Origin: Symbiobacterium sp.
GTDB taxonomy: Bacteria > Bacillota > Sulfobacillia > DUSP01 > DYEP01
Length of the DNA: 33,577 bases
Assembly: GCA_020725675.1 (NCBI GenBank)
Contig: DYEP01000043.1
Span: forward strand, 1 to 33,577
Reading direction: 5' to 3'
The notes under the pieces were generated by a model, which was given only the letters and a program-made list of their open reading frames with translations, searched no databases and was not told the origin of the DNA. Shown piece by piece: positions 16,767-24,583 of the stretch. The position numbers and the translations under genes were made by a program. How positions within the stretch are numbered: the stretch's first letter is position 1; the number at the start of each line of letters is the position of its first letter.

Positions 16767-16997
16767 ATGCTTGTTCTTACCAGGAAGGTGAACGAATCCA
16801 TATTGGTGGGTGACTCCATTGAGATCATGGTAGTGGAGATCAAGGGCGAGCAGGTGAAACTGGGCATCAAGGCGCCCGCTGCTACCAGAATCTACAGGCA
16901 AGAGGTGTTTGAGGAGATCGAACGTGAAAACAAGCGCGCTGCCCAAGCCCCACTCGTCGGGGCAGACCAGCTGGCGGAGATCTTGCAGCACAAGTGA
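16767..16997 (+). CDS. csrA: Carbon storage / flagellin translation regulator CsrA
   Basis: RNA-binding homodimer that represses translation by binding GGA motifs; in Bacillota its main known target is the hag leader. The 76 residues begin MLVLTRKVNESILVGDSIEI and contain VKLGIKAPAATRIYRQEV with the conserved R-x-E/V binding strand (RIYRQEVFEEI). Start is ATG 16767 with AAGGAGGG at 16753-16760; the frame is open further upstream into fliW, but those residues are not CsrA-like. Candidate target sites are visible just downstream in the hag leader. Confidence 0.97.
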   Translation: MLVLTRKVNESILVGDSIEIMVVEIKGEQVKLGIKAPAATRIYRQEVFEEIERENKRAAQAPLVGADQLAEILQHK

Positions 16998-17013
16998 CAG
17001 TTGCAGGCTTGGC

Positions 17014-17046
17014 ACCCGGGTGAAACCCGGGTCTTTGATTTTTCAG
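17014..17046 (+). terminator. Intrinsic terminator after csrA
   Basis: ACCCGGGT (17014-17021), loop GAA, ACCCGGGT (17025-17032), then CTTTGATTTTTC. It ends the flgM-csrA operon. Confidence 0.88.
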
Positions 17047-17155
17047 GACCTCATTTATATCTATGGGACCGCACGGAATATGCTCCATCATTGTGGAAAT
17101 GTAAAGGGGAAAAATCCACCATTACGCCATGTGTGCGTTTTTCGCAAACTGGTAC

Positions 17156-17183
17156 TGAAGTGTCCTGGCAGTCCTTCCGATAT
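17156..17183 (+). promoter_or_regulatory. Sigma-D (FliA-type) promoter of hag
   Basis: TCCGATAT (17176-17183) matches seven of eight bases of GCCGATAT; TGAA (17156-17159) serves as a near -35, 16 bases upstream. The predicted start near 17190 gives a leader of about 168 bases. Confidence 0.7.
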
Positions 17184-17189
17184 AGAGAG

Positions 17190-17357
17190 TGAAAACAAAT
17201 TGTGCAGTCCTTCGGTTCCGGCGCCGGACAAGAGGATGCATACCCCGGCCATCCCGTGCCGCCAGGCGGTTCGGCCGACCGCCTGGGCGGTAAGGGACAA
17301 CATCAACACCCTGGGCAGGGAGGCTCAGGGAAAAACATCAAGGAGGATGAAAAGCGA
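17190..17357 (+). promoter_or_regulatory. hag 5' leader with candidate CsrA sites
   Basis: This fills the gap between csrA and hag. A strong hairpin lies at 17259-17290 (CCGCCAGGCGGT with ACCGCCTGGGCGG, one bulge). A second hairpin, CCCTGGGC (17310-17317) with GCTCAGGG (17324-17331), displays the hexaloop AGGGAG, with GGA at 17320-17322. The Shine-Dalgarno AAGGAGGA (17341-17348) supplies a second GGA about 23 bases on, a spacing one CsrA dimer could bridge. A further AGAGGA occurs at 17231-17236. The frame is open through the leader from a TTG at 17202, but it is not flagellin-like. Confidence 0.7.
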
Positions 17358-18170
17358 ATGGGTCTTCGGATTAACACCAACATTGAAGCGCTGAACTCGC
17401 ACAGGAATCTTTCGGTAACGGCAGGGGCGCTCTCCAAGTCGATGGAGAGACTGTCCTCCGGACTACGCATCAACCGCGCGTCAGACGACGCAGCAGGGCT
17501 TGCGATTTCGGAGAAGTTGAGCAGCCAGGTAAGAGGTCTGAACCAGGCCATAAGAAACGCCCAGGATGGCATTTCCCTCATTCAAACGGCTGAAGGTGCG
17601 TTGAACGAAACTCACAACATTCTCCAGAGAATGCGCGAACTAGCAGTTCAGGCTGCAAACGGAACGCTGTCAGATGACGACAAGTCTGCAATTCAGGAAG
17701 AGATCGCCCAGCTTATAGATGAAATCGACAGGATCGCGGATACCACAGAATTCAACACCATGCAGATTCTAAACGGAACTGCAGGAACCATCACGTTCCA
17801 GATCGGAGCCAACTCTGGCCAGACCATCGACGTGGTTCTGGATTCAATGAAAGCCGCATCGCTTGCTGTAGACGGAGTAGATGTTACAGCCGACGCGGAT
17901 GCAGCCATCACCTCGCTTGACGCAGCCATAAAGACCGTATCCACTGAACGCGCCAAGCTCGGTGCTTTGCAGAATCGACTGGAGCACACCATCGCTAACC
18001 TCGGCGTGGCATCGGAAAACCTGCAGGCAGCCAACTCACGAATCAGAGACATTGACATGGCTCAAGAGATGATGAATTTTACCAAACTCCAGATCTTGCA
18101 ACAGGCGGGTACGGCCATGTTGGCTCAGGCGAACATGGCGCCCCAGGCGGTGCTGCAGCTGCTCGGATAA
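17358..18170 (+). CDS. hag: Flagellin
   Basis: Filament subunit. The 270 residues are short for a flagellin and hold essentially only the conserved D0/D1 parts: N-terminal MGLRINTNIEALNSHRNL, SMERLSSGLRINRASDDAAG and LQRMRELAVQAANGTLSDDD, then a brief central segment (about 140-195) and C-terminal TERAKLGALQNRLEHTIANL, followed by NSRIRDIDMAQEMM and the family's C-terminal helix. Start is ATG 17358, nine bases after AAGGAGGA. Expected control: sigma-D promoter plus CsrA-FliW translational control at the leader. A glycosyltransferase gene follows directly. Confidence 0.97.
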   Translation: MGLRINTNIEALNSHRNLSVTAGALSKSMERLSSGLRINRASDDAAGLAISEKLSSQVRGLNQAIRNAQDGISLIQTAEGALNETHNILQRMRELAVQAANGTLSDDDKSAIQEEIAQLIDEIDRIADTTEFNTMQILNGTAGTITFQIGANSGQTIDVVLDSMKAASLAVDGVDVTADADAAITSLDAAIKTVSTERAKLGALQNRLEHTIANLGVASENLQAANSRIRDIDMAQEMMNFTKLQILQQAGTAMLAQANMAPQAVLQLLG

Positions 18171-18185
18171 GCGCCTATCAGGGTG

Positions 18186-18211
18186 GGCGGCCGGCTCTCA
18201 GGCCGGCCGCC
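18186..18211 (+). terminator. Strong GC hairpin after hag, no T-run
   Basis: GGCGGCCGGC (18186-18195) pairs perfectly with GCCGGCCGCC (18202-18211) over a 6-nt loop, followed by TCGTCGTCAAC rather than T. It may act as a leaky terminator or as a 3' stabiliser, letting only some transcripts continue into the glycosyltransferase gene. Confidence 0.6.
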
Positions 18212-18237
18212 TCGTCGTCAACAGGAGGTTTCAGCTC

Positions 18238-21009
18238 ATGAAGATCACCTACCTTCTGGCCAGTTCGGATATAACCGGGGGCGCGCGCGTCATCTTTGAG
18301 CACGTGAACCGCCTGATTGATAGGGGGCACCGGGTACACGTAGTTTCTCAGGCTGCTGGCCAGCCAGAGTGGTTTGACCTGAAGACCGAAGTGATCCCGT
18401 GCTCTGGTGACATGGCTTCATGCATACCGCCGTCCGATGTCGTCGTCGCCACCTTTTTTACACATGCGCGTCAGGCGCTCGCCGCTAAGGAAGCAGTCTG
18501 CTATTACCTGGTCCAGGGCGACGAGTTGTTTTTTGGGGAAGAGATGCAGCTTTCTGAGAGGAAACGGCTATCTGACGAATCATACAGGCTCCCCCTGAAG
18601 ATGCTTTCGGTCTCGGGATGTGTATCAAGACGCCTCAAAGAGCAATACGGCCGGGAGTCGGTGAAGATCGGAAACGGGGTGGACGTGGACCTGTTTTCTC
18701 CACGTGCCCGGAAGGTCCGCAGCACACCCGGGATACTGGTGGTCGGCAACGAGAAACTGAAGTTCAAAGGAATAGACGATATCTACAGGGCGTCAAAGAA
18801 CCTCAGGTCTGAAGGCGTGGAGTTTGAGCTGGTCCGGGTGTCGCAGACAGAGTTTGTGAACACGGACATCCCGTGTGAAGTGATCGTCCGGCCGAGCCAG
18901 GAAGTACTGGCACAGACGTATTCCGATTGTGATATTCTTGTCTCCGGCTCACACTACGAGTCGTTTTCCCTTCCTCCCCTTGAGGCCATGGCCTGTGGCA
19001 CTGCCGTGGTGACCACCGACAACGAAGGCGTGAGGGAATACGCCGTACACGGGGAAAACGCGCTGCTTGTGCCCGTGAGAGATGCCAACGCTATGGCTGG
19101 TGCCATCAGGCAATTGATCGAGTGCCCGGAGCTTCGGCAAAGGCTGGTCAAACGGGGAAGAGAGACGGCCCTTGAGCGTTCCTGGGACAGGGTCATCGAC
19201 AGGCTGGAATACACCTTCGAAAAGGACTGCCATACCAGGAAAAGACCGCGGATAAGCCTGTGCATGATTGTAAAGAACGAGGAAGAGAACATCGGGTTGT
19301 GTCTGAAAAACGCCGCTCCCTGCGTTGACCAAATGGTGGTGGTGGACACAGGCTCCGTCGACAGGACGGTGGAAATAGCCGAAGAGCACGGTGCCACGGT
19401 TTACCACCACCCGTGGGAAAACGACTTTGCCAGGGCCAGAAACCAGAGCCTCTCATATGCGACAGGCGATTGGGTACTCTGCCTTGATGCCGACGAGGTA
19501 TTGTCGCCGCCTAATTATCGCCTGCTTGCTGACGCAGTCGTTCAGAAAAAGTTTGCAGGCCTTTACTTCAACATCCTATCTTGCTCTCACGACGGAGTTG
19601 AGACATTTTCGCTGCTATCGTGCAGGCTCTTCAGAAACTGGCCCTCATTCAGGTTTGAAGGTGCGCTGCATGAACAGACTACTCCGTCTATACTGAAGCG
19701 GGGGAAAATAGGCCGGTCAGAGGTAAATATCCTCCACTATGGCTACCTGGATTTCTACATGATGCAGAAGGATAATAAAAATCGTAATATTGCCATTCTC
19801 CGGCAGGAGAAAATGAGAAAGCCGGGAGACTGTCTCACCCTGTTCAACCTGGGCCGGCAGCTTGCTGGCATGCAACGTTGGCAGGAAGCTCAACATGTGC
19901 TCTTTCAAGCATGGAAACAGGTGAAAGATCATCGCCTTGCTTATACTGCAGTACTCGCGCTGGAGATGGCCAGTTGCCTTCACAATTTGGGACAGGGGCA
20001 CAAAGCACTTGGCATCTTAAACGAGGCGCTTTTACACCATCCTGGATTCACAGATCTGGTATACGCCAGATCTGTTGTCAAGAGGGGGATGGGAGATCTG
20101 ACGGGTGCTGCCGAAGACCTCGCTACCTGTGTGAGGATGGGCGATGCACCCGACATTTATCCTCATGTATTTGGTCGAGGAAGCTTCCGGGCTCTCTCGG
20201 ACCTCGGTGAAATCGCTGCAGAGATCGGTAACAAGAGGACGGCCAGGCGGATGTTTGAGAGGGCGCTGCAGATCCACAGGGAGCACGCTCCAGCAGCTGC
20301 AGGGTTGGTATCCTTGCTATTGGACATACAGCCTGATGTCATTGAAGCAGACTTGGGCAGTGTGATAGACCTTACGTCGCTTAGTGTCCGCAAGGCCGCC
20401 CTTAGTGTTCTGAGGGCGAAGGGCCGTCTTTCACTGGTGGGCCGATACTTCCCGCACGAAGCAAAAGGCACAGAACTTGCGCTAGCTATGATACGGGTCG
20501 GCAGGTACCAGGAAGCCTGGGACACCCTGATGATATCACCTGAAGAAGACGCGGTACGAGCGCCCGTGTTCGCCATTTGTGCTGCGAAGGGTGATGCGGC
20601 TCGATGCAAAGAGCTGCCTTCGGCCATTTCACCCACAGTAATGAGCTATATCAGGGCCATGTCAGGCAAGCTAGAGCACTGTGCGATGTTTGACGGAAAC
20701 ACGGCTGCCTGGGCGCTGCTTTCCCACTTACTTGAACTTAGAGAGTTTACCCTGTTTGAAAGGGCGCTTTGCCTGGCACAAAGGGTGTTTGACGATGCAG
20801 ACCTGCATGTAGCGCTCTCTGATCTGTACCGGACGCACGGGTATTACGAGTCGGCAGTCGAGGAGGGCTTACTGGCTGTTCGAGCTGGCTGCAAAGAGCC
20901 CAGGATATATCGCATGCTCGCAGACGCAGCAAGACAAAAAGGCCTGCATGACGACGCAGAACTGTTTAATCAAGCGGCCCTTGAGCTTAGAGGGAACAGG
21001 GCGGTTTAG
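18238..21009 (+). CDS. Two-domain glycosyltransferase (GT4 + GT2) with TPR-like tail
   Basis: A 923-residue cytoplasmic protein with three parts. Residues 1-330 resemble a GT4-family transferase: an MKITYLLASSDITGGARVI opening and the E-x7-E type motif ESFSLPPLEAMACG. Residues about 337-520 are a GT2 transferase: RISLCMIVKNEEENIG, VVVDTGSVDRTVEIAEEHGA and a DxD motif in CLDADEV (about 416). Residues about 525-923 are helical repeats of TPR type, likely for binding protein substrate. Location between hag and flaG-fliD-fliS suggests O-glycosylation of flagellin; the sugar is unknown. Start is ATG 18238 with AACAGGAGG 17 to 9 bases upstream. The next gene, flaG, starts 13 bases after its stop. 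Confidence 0.85.
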   Translation: MKITYLLASSDITGGARVIFEHVNRLIDRGHRVHVVSQAAGQPEWFDLKTEVIPCSGDMASCIPPSDVVVATFFTHARQALAAKEAVCYYLVQGDELFFGEEMQLSERKRLSDESYRLPLKMLSVSGCVSRRLKEQYGRESVKIGNGVDVDLFSPRARKVRSTPGILVVGNEKLKFKGIDDIYRASKNLRSEGVEFELVRVSQTEFVNTDIPCEVIVRPSQEVLAQTYSDCDILVSGSHYESFSLPPLEAMACGTAVVTTDNEGVREYAVHGENALLVPVRDANAMAGAIRQLIECPELRQRLVKRGRETALERSWDRVIDRLEYTFEKDCHTRKRPRISLCMIVKNEEENIGLCLKNAAPCVDQMVVVDTGSVDRTVEIAEEHGATVYHHPWENDFARARNQSLSYATGDWVLCLDADEVLSPPNYRLLADAVVQKKFAGLYFNILSCSHDGVETFSLLSCRLFRNWPSFRFEGALHEQTTPSILKRGKIGRSEVNILHYGYLDFYMMQKDNKNRNIAILRQEKMRKPGDCLTLFNLGRQLAGMQRWQEAQHVLFQAWKQVKDHRLAYTAVLALEMASCLHNLGQGHKALGILNEALLHHPGFTDLVYARSVVKRGMGDLTGAAEDLATCVRMGDAPDIYPHVFGRGSFRALSDLGEIAAEIGNKRTARRMFERALQIHREHAPAAAGLVSLLLDIQPDVIEADLGSVIDLTSLSVRKAALSVLRAKGRLSLVGRYFPHEAKGTELALAMIRVGRYQEAWDTLMISPEEDAVRAPVFAICAAKGDAARCKELPSAISPTVMSYIRAMSGKLEHCAMFDGNTAAWALLSHLLELREFTLFERALCLAQRVFDDADLHVALSDLYRTHGYYESAVEEGLLAVRAGCKEPRIYRMLADAARQKGLHDDAELFNQAALELRGNRAV

Positions 21010-21022
21010 GGGGTGCGCTAGC

Positions 21023-21343
21023 GTGAAGGTTTCGGCTTTCAAGAATGTTCCGGAGACGAGGGTATATCAGGAACTGGAAAGCAGGGTAGATCGAACGGAC
21101 GCGCAAGTGTATTCGACAAGGTCGCCCGCCTGGGATTTCCTGCTTGACGAAATGAACAGGGATCTTGCACCTGGGACTGTACGATATGACTACGGCATTC
21201 ACGAGGCATCCAACAAGCCTGTAGTGTTTGTAAGGGACGCGCAAACCGGTGAAGTGTTGAGGATCATCCCGCCAGAACAGTTGTTGCGAGTGTTTGCAAG
21301 GATCCTTGAATATATCGGCTTGATACTGGATGAACGCTGCTAA
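21023..21343 (+). CDS. flaG: FlaG family protein
   Basis: Small protein linked to filament length control in other bacteria. About 106 residues from GTG 21023, which is preceded by AGGGGGTG at 21008-21015; the frame is open upstream into the glycosyltransferase gene, but that part is not FlaG-like. The C-terminal half holds the family pattern VVFVRDAQTGEVLRIIPPEQ followed by a helix (LLRVFARILEYIGLILDE). The N-terminal part is variable, as usual. It sits 12 bases before fliD, the usual neighbour. Confidence 0.87.
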   Translation: MKVSAFKNVPETRVYQELESRVDRTDAQVYSTRSPAWDFLLDEMNRDLAPGTVRYDYGIHEASNKPVVFVRDAQTGEVLRIIPPEQLLRVFARILEYIGLILDERC

Positions 21344-21355
21344 GGAGGGGTGCAC

Positions 21356-22702
21356 ATGGCAGGTATCACGGTAAGCGGGCTGGGCTCCGGGGTGAACTGG
21401 TCACAGATCATCGAACAACTGATGGCTCTTGAAAGAAGACCAGTTAATGCTCTTGAAAAGAAGAAGACCGAACTTGCTGCGGCAAGAACCGCGTGGGAAT
21501 CTCTCTCGACGAGGCTTTATAAGCTGTCAGAAAAGGTGACACTCCTTTCTTCACCATCCACATATCAGGCAAAGAGCGTCACAAACCCTTCGCCGGGCGT
21601 GGTGAACGTTAGTGCTTCCACTTCAGCTCAGCCAGGTACTTACCGGGTAAGGGTAAACACCCTGGCTGCTGCGCATCAGGTTGCGTCGAAAAGGTTTCAG
21701 GACCTCAGTCAGCCTCTGGGCCTCACAGGTAGATTTTCGGTCAATTCTGTGGAGATTTCTGTCACGGCAGACGACACGTTAGAGACCATAAGGGCTAAGA
21801 TGAATCGGATTGAAGATGCGCCGTTCACGGTACAGATGATAGACAACCGCCTGGTGTTTACCATGTCCCGAACGGGGTCGCAGAACCAACTCATTTTTGA
21901 AGACGATCCCGAGACAGGCATCCTGCTGAACCTTGGAGTCCTTGAACCTGACGGGAGTTTCTCTACGCTAATCAGTGAACCCGCCGATGCAAAGGTATGG
22001 ATAAACGGACTGGAAGTAACGAGGGAAAGTAACATACTGAGCGACGTCGTGCCAGGCTTGACGTTCACTCTGTTTGAAGAGACTGATGCAGAGATTTCCA
22101 TTACGATTCAGGCTGATCACGATCACACTATTTCGCGGGTCCGTGAGTTTGTCGCCGCCTACAATGATACGTTGTCCTGGATAGGGACGAATCTGGGCGC
22201 GGGCAGTCTTGCAGGAGATGTGACGCTTCGCCGCATAGAGATGAACCTCCGTTCCATGGCCAGTTTTGTTCTCGGAGATGAGGCGCTTCCTTTCCGCGTG
22301 TTGCGAGATGTAGGGTTATCCACTGTGGACAAGAAAGGATTGCTACAACTGGATGAAGCTGCGCTCAGAAAAGCTCTTGAGACAGACGGTGCGGCGGTAC
22401 AAAGGTTTTTCTATGGGGACGGTAAGGGAGGTTTTATCCCGACATTGCAGGAGACGCTATCCGTGGTAACGGACAAATATGAAGGTATTATAGCGAGCCG
22501 GCAAAGAGGGCTCAAGCTCCGGATGGCCGATATTGAAAAGCAGGTAGAGCGGATGAATCAACGCCTGGAAATCAGGGAATCCAAGATGATACGGGAGTTT
22601 GCCGCTCTTGAAAAGGCATTGAGTACCATGAATGCTCAGAGCACCTGGCTTGAGGGTCAGCTTGCGAGCCTCACAAACCTTTACTGGGGAGGAAGAAGAT
22701 GA
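21356..22702 (+). CDS. fliD: Flagellar filament cap protein FliD
   Basis: Hook-associated protein 2, the cap under which flagellin polymerises. About 448 residues. N-terminal MAGITVSGLGSGVNWSQIIE and LMALERRPVNALEKKKTEL are family signatures. The C-terminal part has DGAAVQRFFYGDGKGGFI followed by a long coiled coil (RMADIEKQVERMNQRLEIRE) and the ending NAQSTWLEGQLASL. ATG 21356 is chosen over GTG 21350, which lies within AAGGAGGGGTG. It overlaps fliS by four bases (ATGA), indicating coupled translation. Confidence 0.95.
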   Translation: MAGITVSGLGSGVNWSQIIEQLMALERRPVNALEKKKTELAAARTAWESLSTRLYKLSEKVTLLSSPSTYQAKSVTNPSPGVVNVSASTSAQPGTYRVRVNTLAAAHQVASKRFQDLSQPLGLTGRFSVNSVEISVTADDTLETIRAKMNRIEDAPFTVQMIDNRLVFTMSRTGSQNQLIFEDDPETGILLNLGVLEPDGSFSTLISEPADAKVWINGLEVTRESNILSDVVPGLTFTLFEETDAEISITIQADHDHTISRVREFVAAYNDTLSWIGTNLGAGSLAGDVTLRRIEMNLRSMASFVLGDEALPFRVLRDVGLSTVDKKGLLQLDEAALRKALETDGAAVQRFFYGDGKGGFIPTLQETLSVVTDKYEGIIASRQRGLKLRMADIEKQVERMNQRLEIRESKMIREFAALEKALSTMNAQSTWLEGQLASLTNLYWGGRR

Positions 22703-23076
22703 TCAAAGCAGCGGATCGATACAAATACATCCAGGTCATGACGGCTTCACCGGGACGCTTGGTGCAGATGATGTTCGATGCGGCAGTCCGTGGGTGTGCG
22801 AGGGCGAAGACCTCGCTTGACCAGGGCGATGTACTGGGGGCCAGAAAGCACCTTCTTTTGGTCCAGGACATTGTGGTAGAGCTGCGCTCCGCACTAAATC
22901 TGGAGTCGGGTAATATCGCCGAGGCACTGTGGGGGCTGTATGACTATGCCTATCAGCGTCTCGTTCATGCCTCGGTCAGCGGCGACGAAAAGGCGCTGGG
23001 CGAAGCCCAGATGGTCCTTTCTGGCCTCCGAGACGCGTGGAAGGAGATGCTTGAGGGGAGAGGCGAAGATGGGTGA
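22699..23076 (+). CDS. fliS: Flagellin export chaperone FliS
   Basis: Cytoplasmic chaperone that binds the flagellin C terminus and prevents early polymerisation. The 125 residues form the expected helical bundle. Landmarks are DRYKYIQVMTASPGRLVQMM (about 6-25), where VxTAsPgkLvxMLYdgai is the family pattern, and the SGNIAEALWGLYDYAYQRLV block (about 74-93). Start is ATG 22699, overlapping the fliD stop. It in turn overlaps the next small gene by 8 bases. Confidence 0.95.
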   Translation: MIKAADRYKYIQVMTASPGRLVQMMFDAAVRGCARAKTSLDQGDVLGARKHLLLVQDIVVELRSALNLESGNIAEALWGLYDYAYQRLVHASVSGDEKALGEAQMVLSGLRDAWKEMLEGRGEDG

Positions 23077-23401
23077 AGAGAGCCTTCCTGACCTGTATGA
23101 CCAGCTACTAGAAGTCACCCGAGGTATCAGCGAGAAACTCTCAGCCGGACAGGATATTCAAGAAGACCTGATAAGGCGGGCTCTTATCATCGAACGGATC
23201 AAAGGGTTTCCAAGAGAACCGAGCCTGGAAGAAGCAGCGAAGATTAAGCAGACCCTCCAGTCAACGATCCAGGCAGATAGCGCCAACATGTCTCTGATCA
23301 GCGAACGCATCGCACAAATGCGAGAAGCCCTCCTTCAGGTGAAGACCTACCGGAACACGGCTGGCACCTCGGAGAAGTCGATTTTTGACAAGAAAGGGTA
23401 A
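23069..23401 (+). CDS. FliT-like flagellar protein
   Basis: A 110-residue, helical, charged protein directly after fliS, overlapping it by eight bases (ATGGGTGA); translation is probably coupled. Position, size and helicity match FliT-type chaperones, which are very variable in sequence; B. subtilis has fliT at the same spot. The end TSEKSIFDKKG parallels the SxxFDxKG tail seen in Bacillota FliT/FlgN-like proteins, and the flgN product in this window ends similarly (EAIFDTKA). Start is ATG 23069 with GGGGAGAGGCGAAG. Identification is contextual. Confidence 0.65.
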   Translation: MGEESLPDLYDQLLEVTRGISEKLSAGQDIQEDLIRRALIIERIKGFPREPSLEEAAKIKQTLQSTIQADSANMSLISERIAQMREALLQVKTYRNTAGTSEKSIFDKKG

Positions 23402-23520
23402 GAACGCAGCATTGTGTGTAGAAGATGTTCCAAGCATCTGTACTCTGTGGGATCAAGACGTGTTAGTTGTGTACATCTTTACCGAGAGTTTCAACAAAAG
23501 CCGAGTACTGACAGCATAAA

Positions 23521-23549
23521 TTGACTTGGTCCTGCGCATGTGATATAGT
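23521..23549 (+). promoter_or_regulatory. Sigma-A promoter of the cold-shock gene
   Basis: TTGACT (23521-23526), 17 bases, TATAGT (23544-23549). The predicted start near 23556 gives a leader of about 52 bases. The gap 23402-23520 holds only a small hairpin (AGATG/CATCT near 23422-23438). Confidence 0.8.
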
Positions 23550-23561
23550 GAGGTTGCAAGT

Positions 23562-23596
23562 TCACCTCCTGTGAGCTTTAGCAATTAGTTAGGAGG
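23562..23596 (+). promoter_or_regulatory. Cold-shock mRNA leader with anti-Shine-Dalgarno
   Basis: CCTCCT (23565-23570) is perfectly complementary to the ribosome site AGGAGG (23591-23596). The same bases lie in the loop of a small hairpin (TCAC 23562-23565 with GTGA 23571-23574). These two folds exclude each other in part, so ribosome access could depend on temperature or on RNA chaperone binding. Confidence 0.45.
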
Positions 23597-23607
23597 AATG
23601 TTCAAGA

Positions 23608-23808
23608 ATGCTTGGAACGGTAAAGTGGTTCAACGCGGAAAAGGGGTATGGTTTCCTGGAACGCGAAGATGGCGGTGATGTATTCGTACATTACACAGCC
23701 ATCGTGGGTGAAGGCTTCAAGACCTTAACTCAGGGGGAGCGTGTGGAGTTCGAGATTGTGGAGGGTGCTAGAGGTCCACAGGCAGCGAATGTAACCCGGC
23801 TGGGTTAG
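23608..23808 (+). CDS. Cold-shock domain protein (CspA family)
   Basis: Single-stranded nucleic-acid-binding RNA chaperone. The 66 residues form one cold-shock domain with RNP1 (KGYGFLER, about 12-19) and RNP2 (DVFVHYTAI, about 24-32) plus the opening [16 protein letters not shown]. Start is ATG 23608, with AGGAGG 11 bases upstream. It has its own promoter and a strong terminator. Which paralogue (cspA/B/C/D) it is cannot be told. Confidence 0.95.
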   Translation: MLGTVKWFNAEKGYGFLEREDGGDVFVHYTAIVGEGFKTLTQGERVEFEIVEGARGPQAANVTRLG

Positions 23809-23836
23809 ATACACTGCGACATATTCTGGCATATAA

Positions 23837-23866
23837 AACCCCGGCATAACGCCGGGGTTTTCTATA
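23837..23866 (+). terminator. Intrinsic terminator after the cold-shock gene
   Basis: AACCCCGGC (23837-23845), loop ATAAC, GCCGGGGTT (23851-23859), followed by TTCTATAT. The intron remnant begins within about 10 bases, in line with the known habit of group IIC introns of inserting after terminators. Confidence 0.93.
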
Positions 23867-23867
23867 T

Positions 23868-24390
23868 GTTGCGCCTGGCAACGCAGAATTCCGAAGGAAA
23901 CCGGCGGCAAACCTTTGGCCCATGACCACGAACCCCAGGCGAGGCCAATGGCAGCTAGATGAGCGTGCAGAACAACTCAGAGTCCCTGCTACCTAAGGCT
24001 GAGAGGCCCGCTTGAACCGGCAGGAGTGAGCAGAGGATACCAGGACACGCCTACCTGGGCAGGTGGGTGGGATACTTCATTTTGGCTGAAACTCCCAGCG
24101 TCTTTCAGACACCGCCTTCGCATGCCTCTGAAAAAAGTGGAGACGGGTTTGGTGCGCTACAGCGAACTCCGCGCACTGGATCTACCGGAACGGGTTGTCC
24201 ACTAGTTTGCGAACGCCCGCAAACATGGGCCAATGAACAGAGCGCTGGGGATCGCCTACTGGGAAGCCCAGGACCTTATGAGTTTAACCGCACGTTACCT
24301 AAGCATTCGTCAAGCTTGTTACCGCCGCATACCGAAGGGTACGTACGGTGGTGTGACGGGATGGGGGCTAGCCGCCTCCTCCAATTCGAT
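23868..24390 (+). mobile_element. Decayed group IIC intron, 5'-truncated
   Basis: This explains most of the 775-base gap before hpf. The stretch 23890-24070 reads like the later part of domain I of the Oceanobacillus-type IIC intron (GAAGGAAACCGGCGGCAAAC, then CACGAAC, GATGAGCG, AGAGTCCCTGC and GGGCAGG in order). Domain V is intact at 24321-24352: a lower stem with a CGC triad, a two-base bulge, a short upper stem and a GAAG loop. Domain VI (about 24357-24382) has a bulged branch-point A at 24384, and the element ends TTCGAT near 24390. Roughly the first 100 bases of domain I and most of the reverse transcriptase gene are missing. Between 24391 and 24583 I see only an inverted repeat (TTCGATTCC 24385-24393 with GGAATCGAA 24410-24418) and no gene. 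Confidence 0.8.
24122..24320 (+). pseudogene. C-terminal remnant of group II intron reverse transcriptase/maturase
   Basis: In the frame that continues to ATG 24233, the translation gives VRYSELRALDLPERVV, then a stop (TAG 24203-24205), then FANARKHGPMNRALGIAYW and EAQDLMSLTARYLSIRQAC. This matches the C-terminal end of intron-encoded maturases, in which an FANARKG-like block, an RAL-AY block and an SLTxRYL block occur in this order and run into domain V. Only about 65 codons remain, with an in-frame stop, so it is a relic. The frame stays open into hpf, which can mislead automatic annotation into one long gene from 24233. Confidence 0.72.
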
Positions 24391-24583
24391 TCCCGGGGCA
24401 TGTTCGGAAGGAATCGAACCGACATGGGAGAAGCGCCCAATACTGCCCAAGACCAGTCATGGGTGGCATAGCTCTGCCCCGCGGGCTCCAAGACCCTCCG
24501 TGTCGATTGTATCCATATTCAGGAGGAATTCGTATCCTGTCGAGGAATACTATAGTGTAAAGACCCGCAAAGGAGTGAGGTCT

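Noticed and set aside
17202-17357. TTG 17202 as flagellin start, adding 52 residues
   Set aside because: The added stretch is Gly/Pro-rich leader RNA with hairpins; flagellins begin at MGLRINTN, and ATG 17358 has a consensus Shine-Dalgarno.
24385-24418. tRNA-like TTCGATTCC and GGAATCGAACC sequences
   Set aside because: They form a plain inverted repeat; no acceptor, D or anticodon arms can be drawn around either half.
24233-24583. N-terminal extension of hpf starting at ATG 24233
   Set aside because: The added residues are intron maturase relic and intron-exon sequence; HPF similarity begins exactly at GTG 24584, which has a strong ribosome site.
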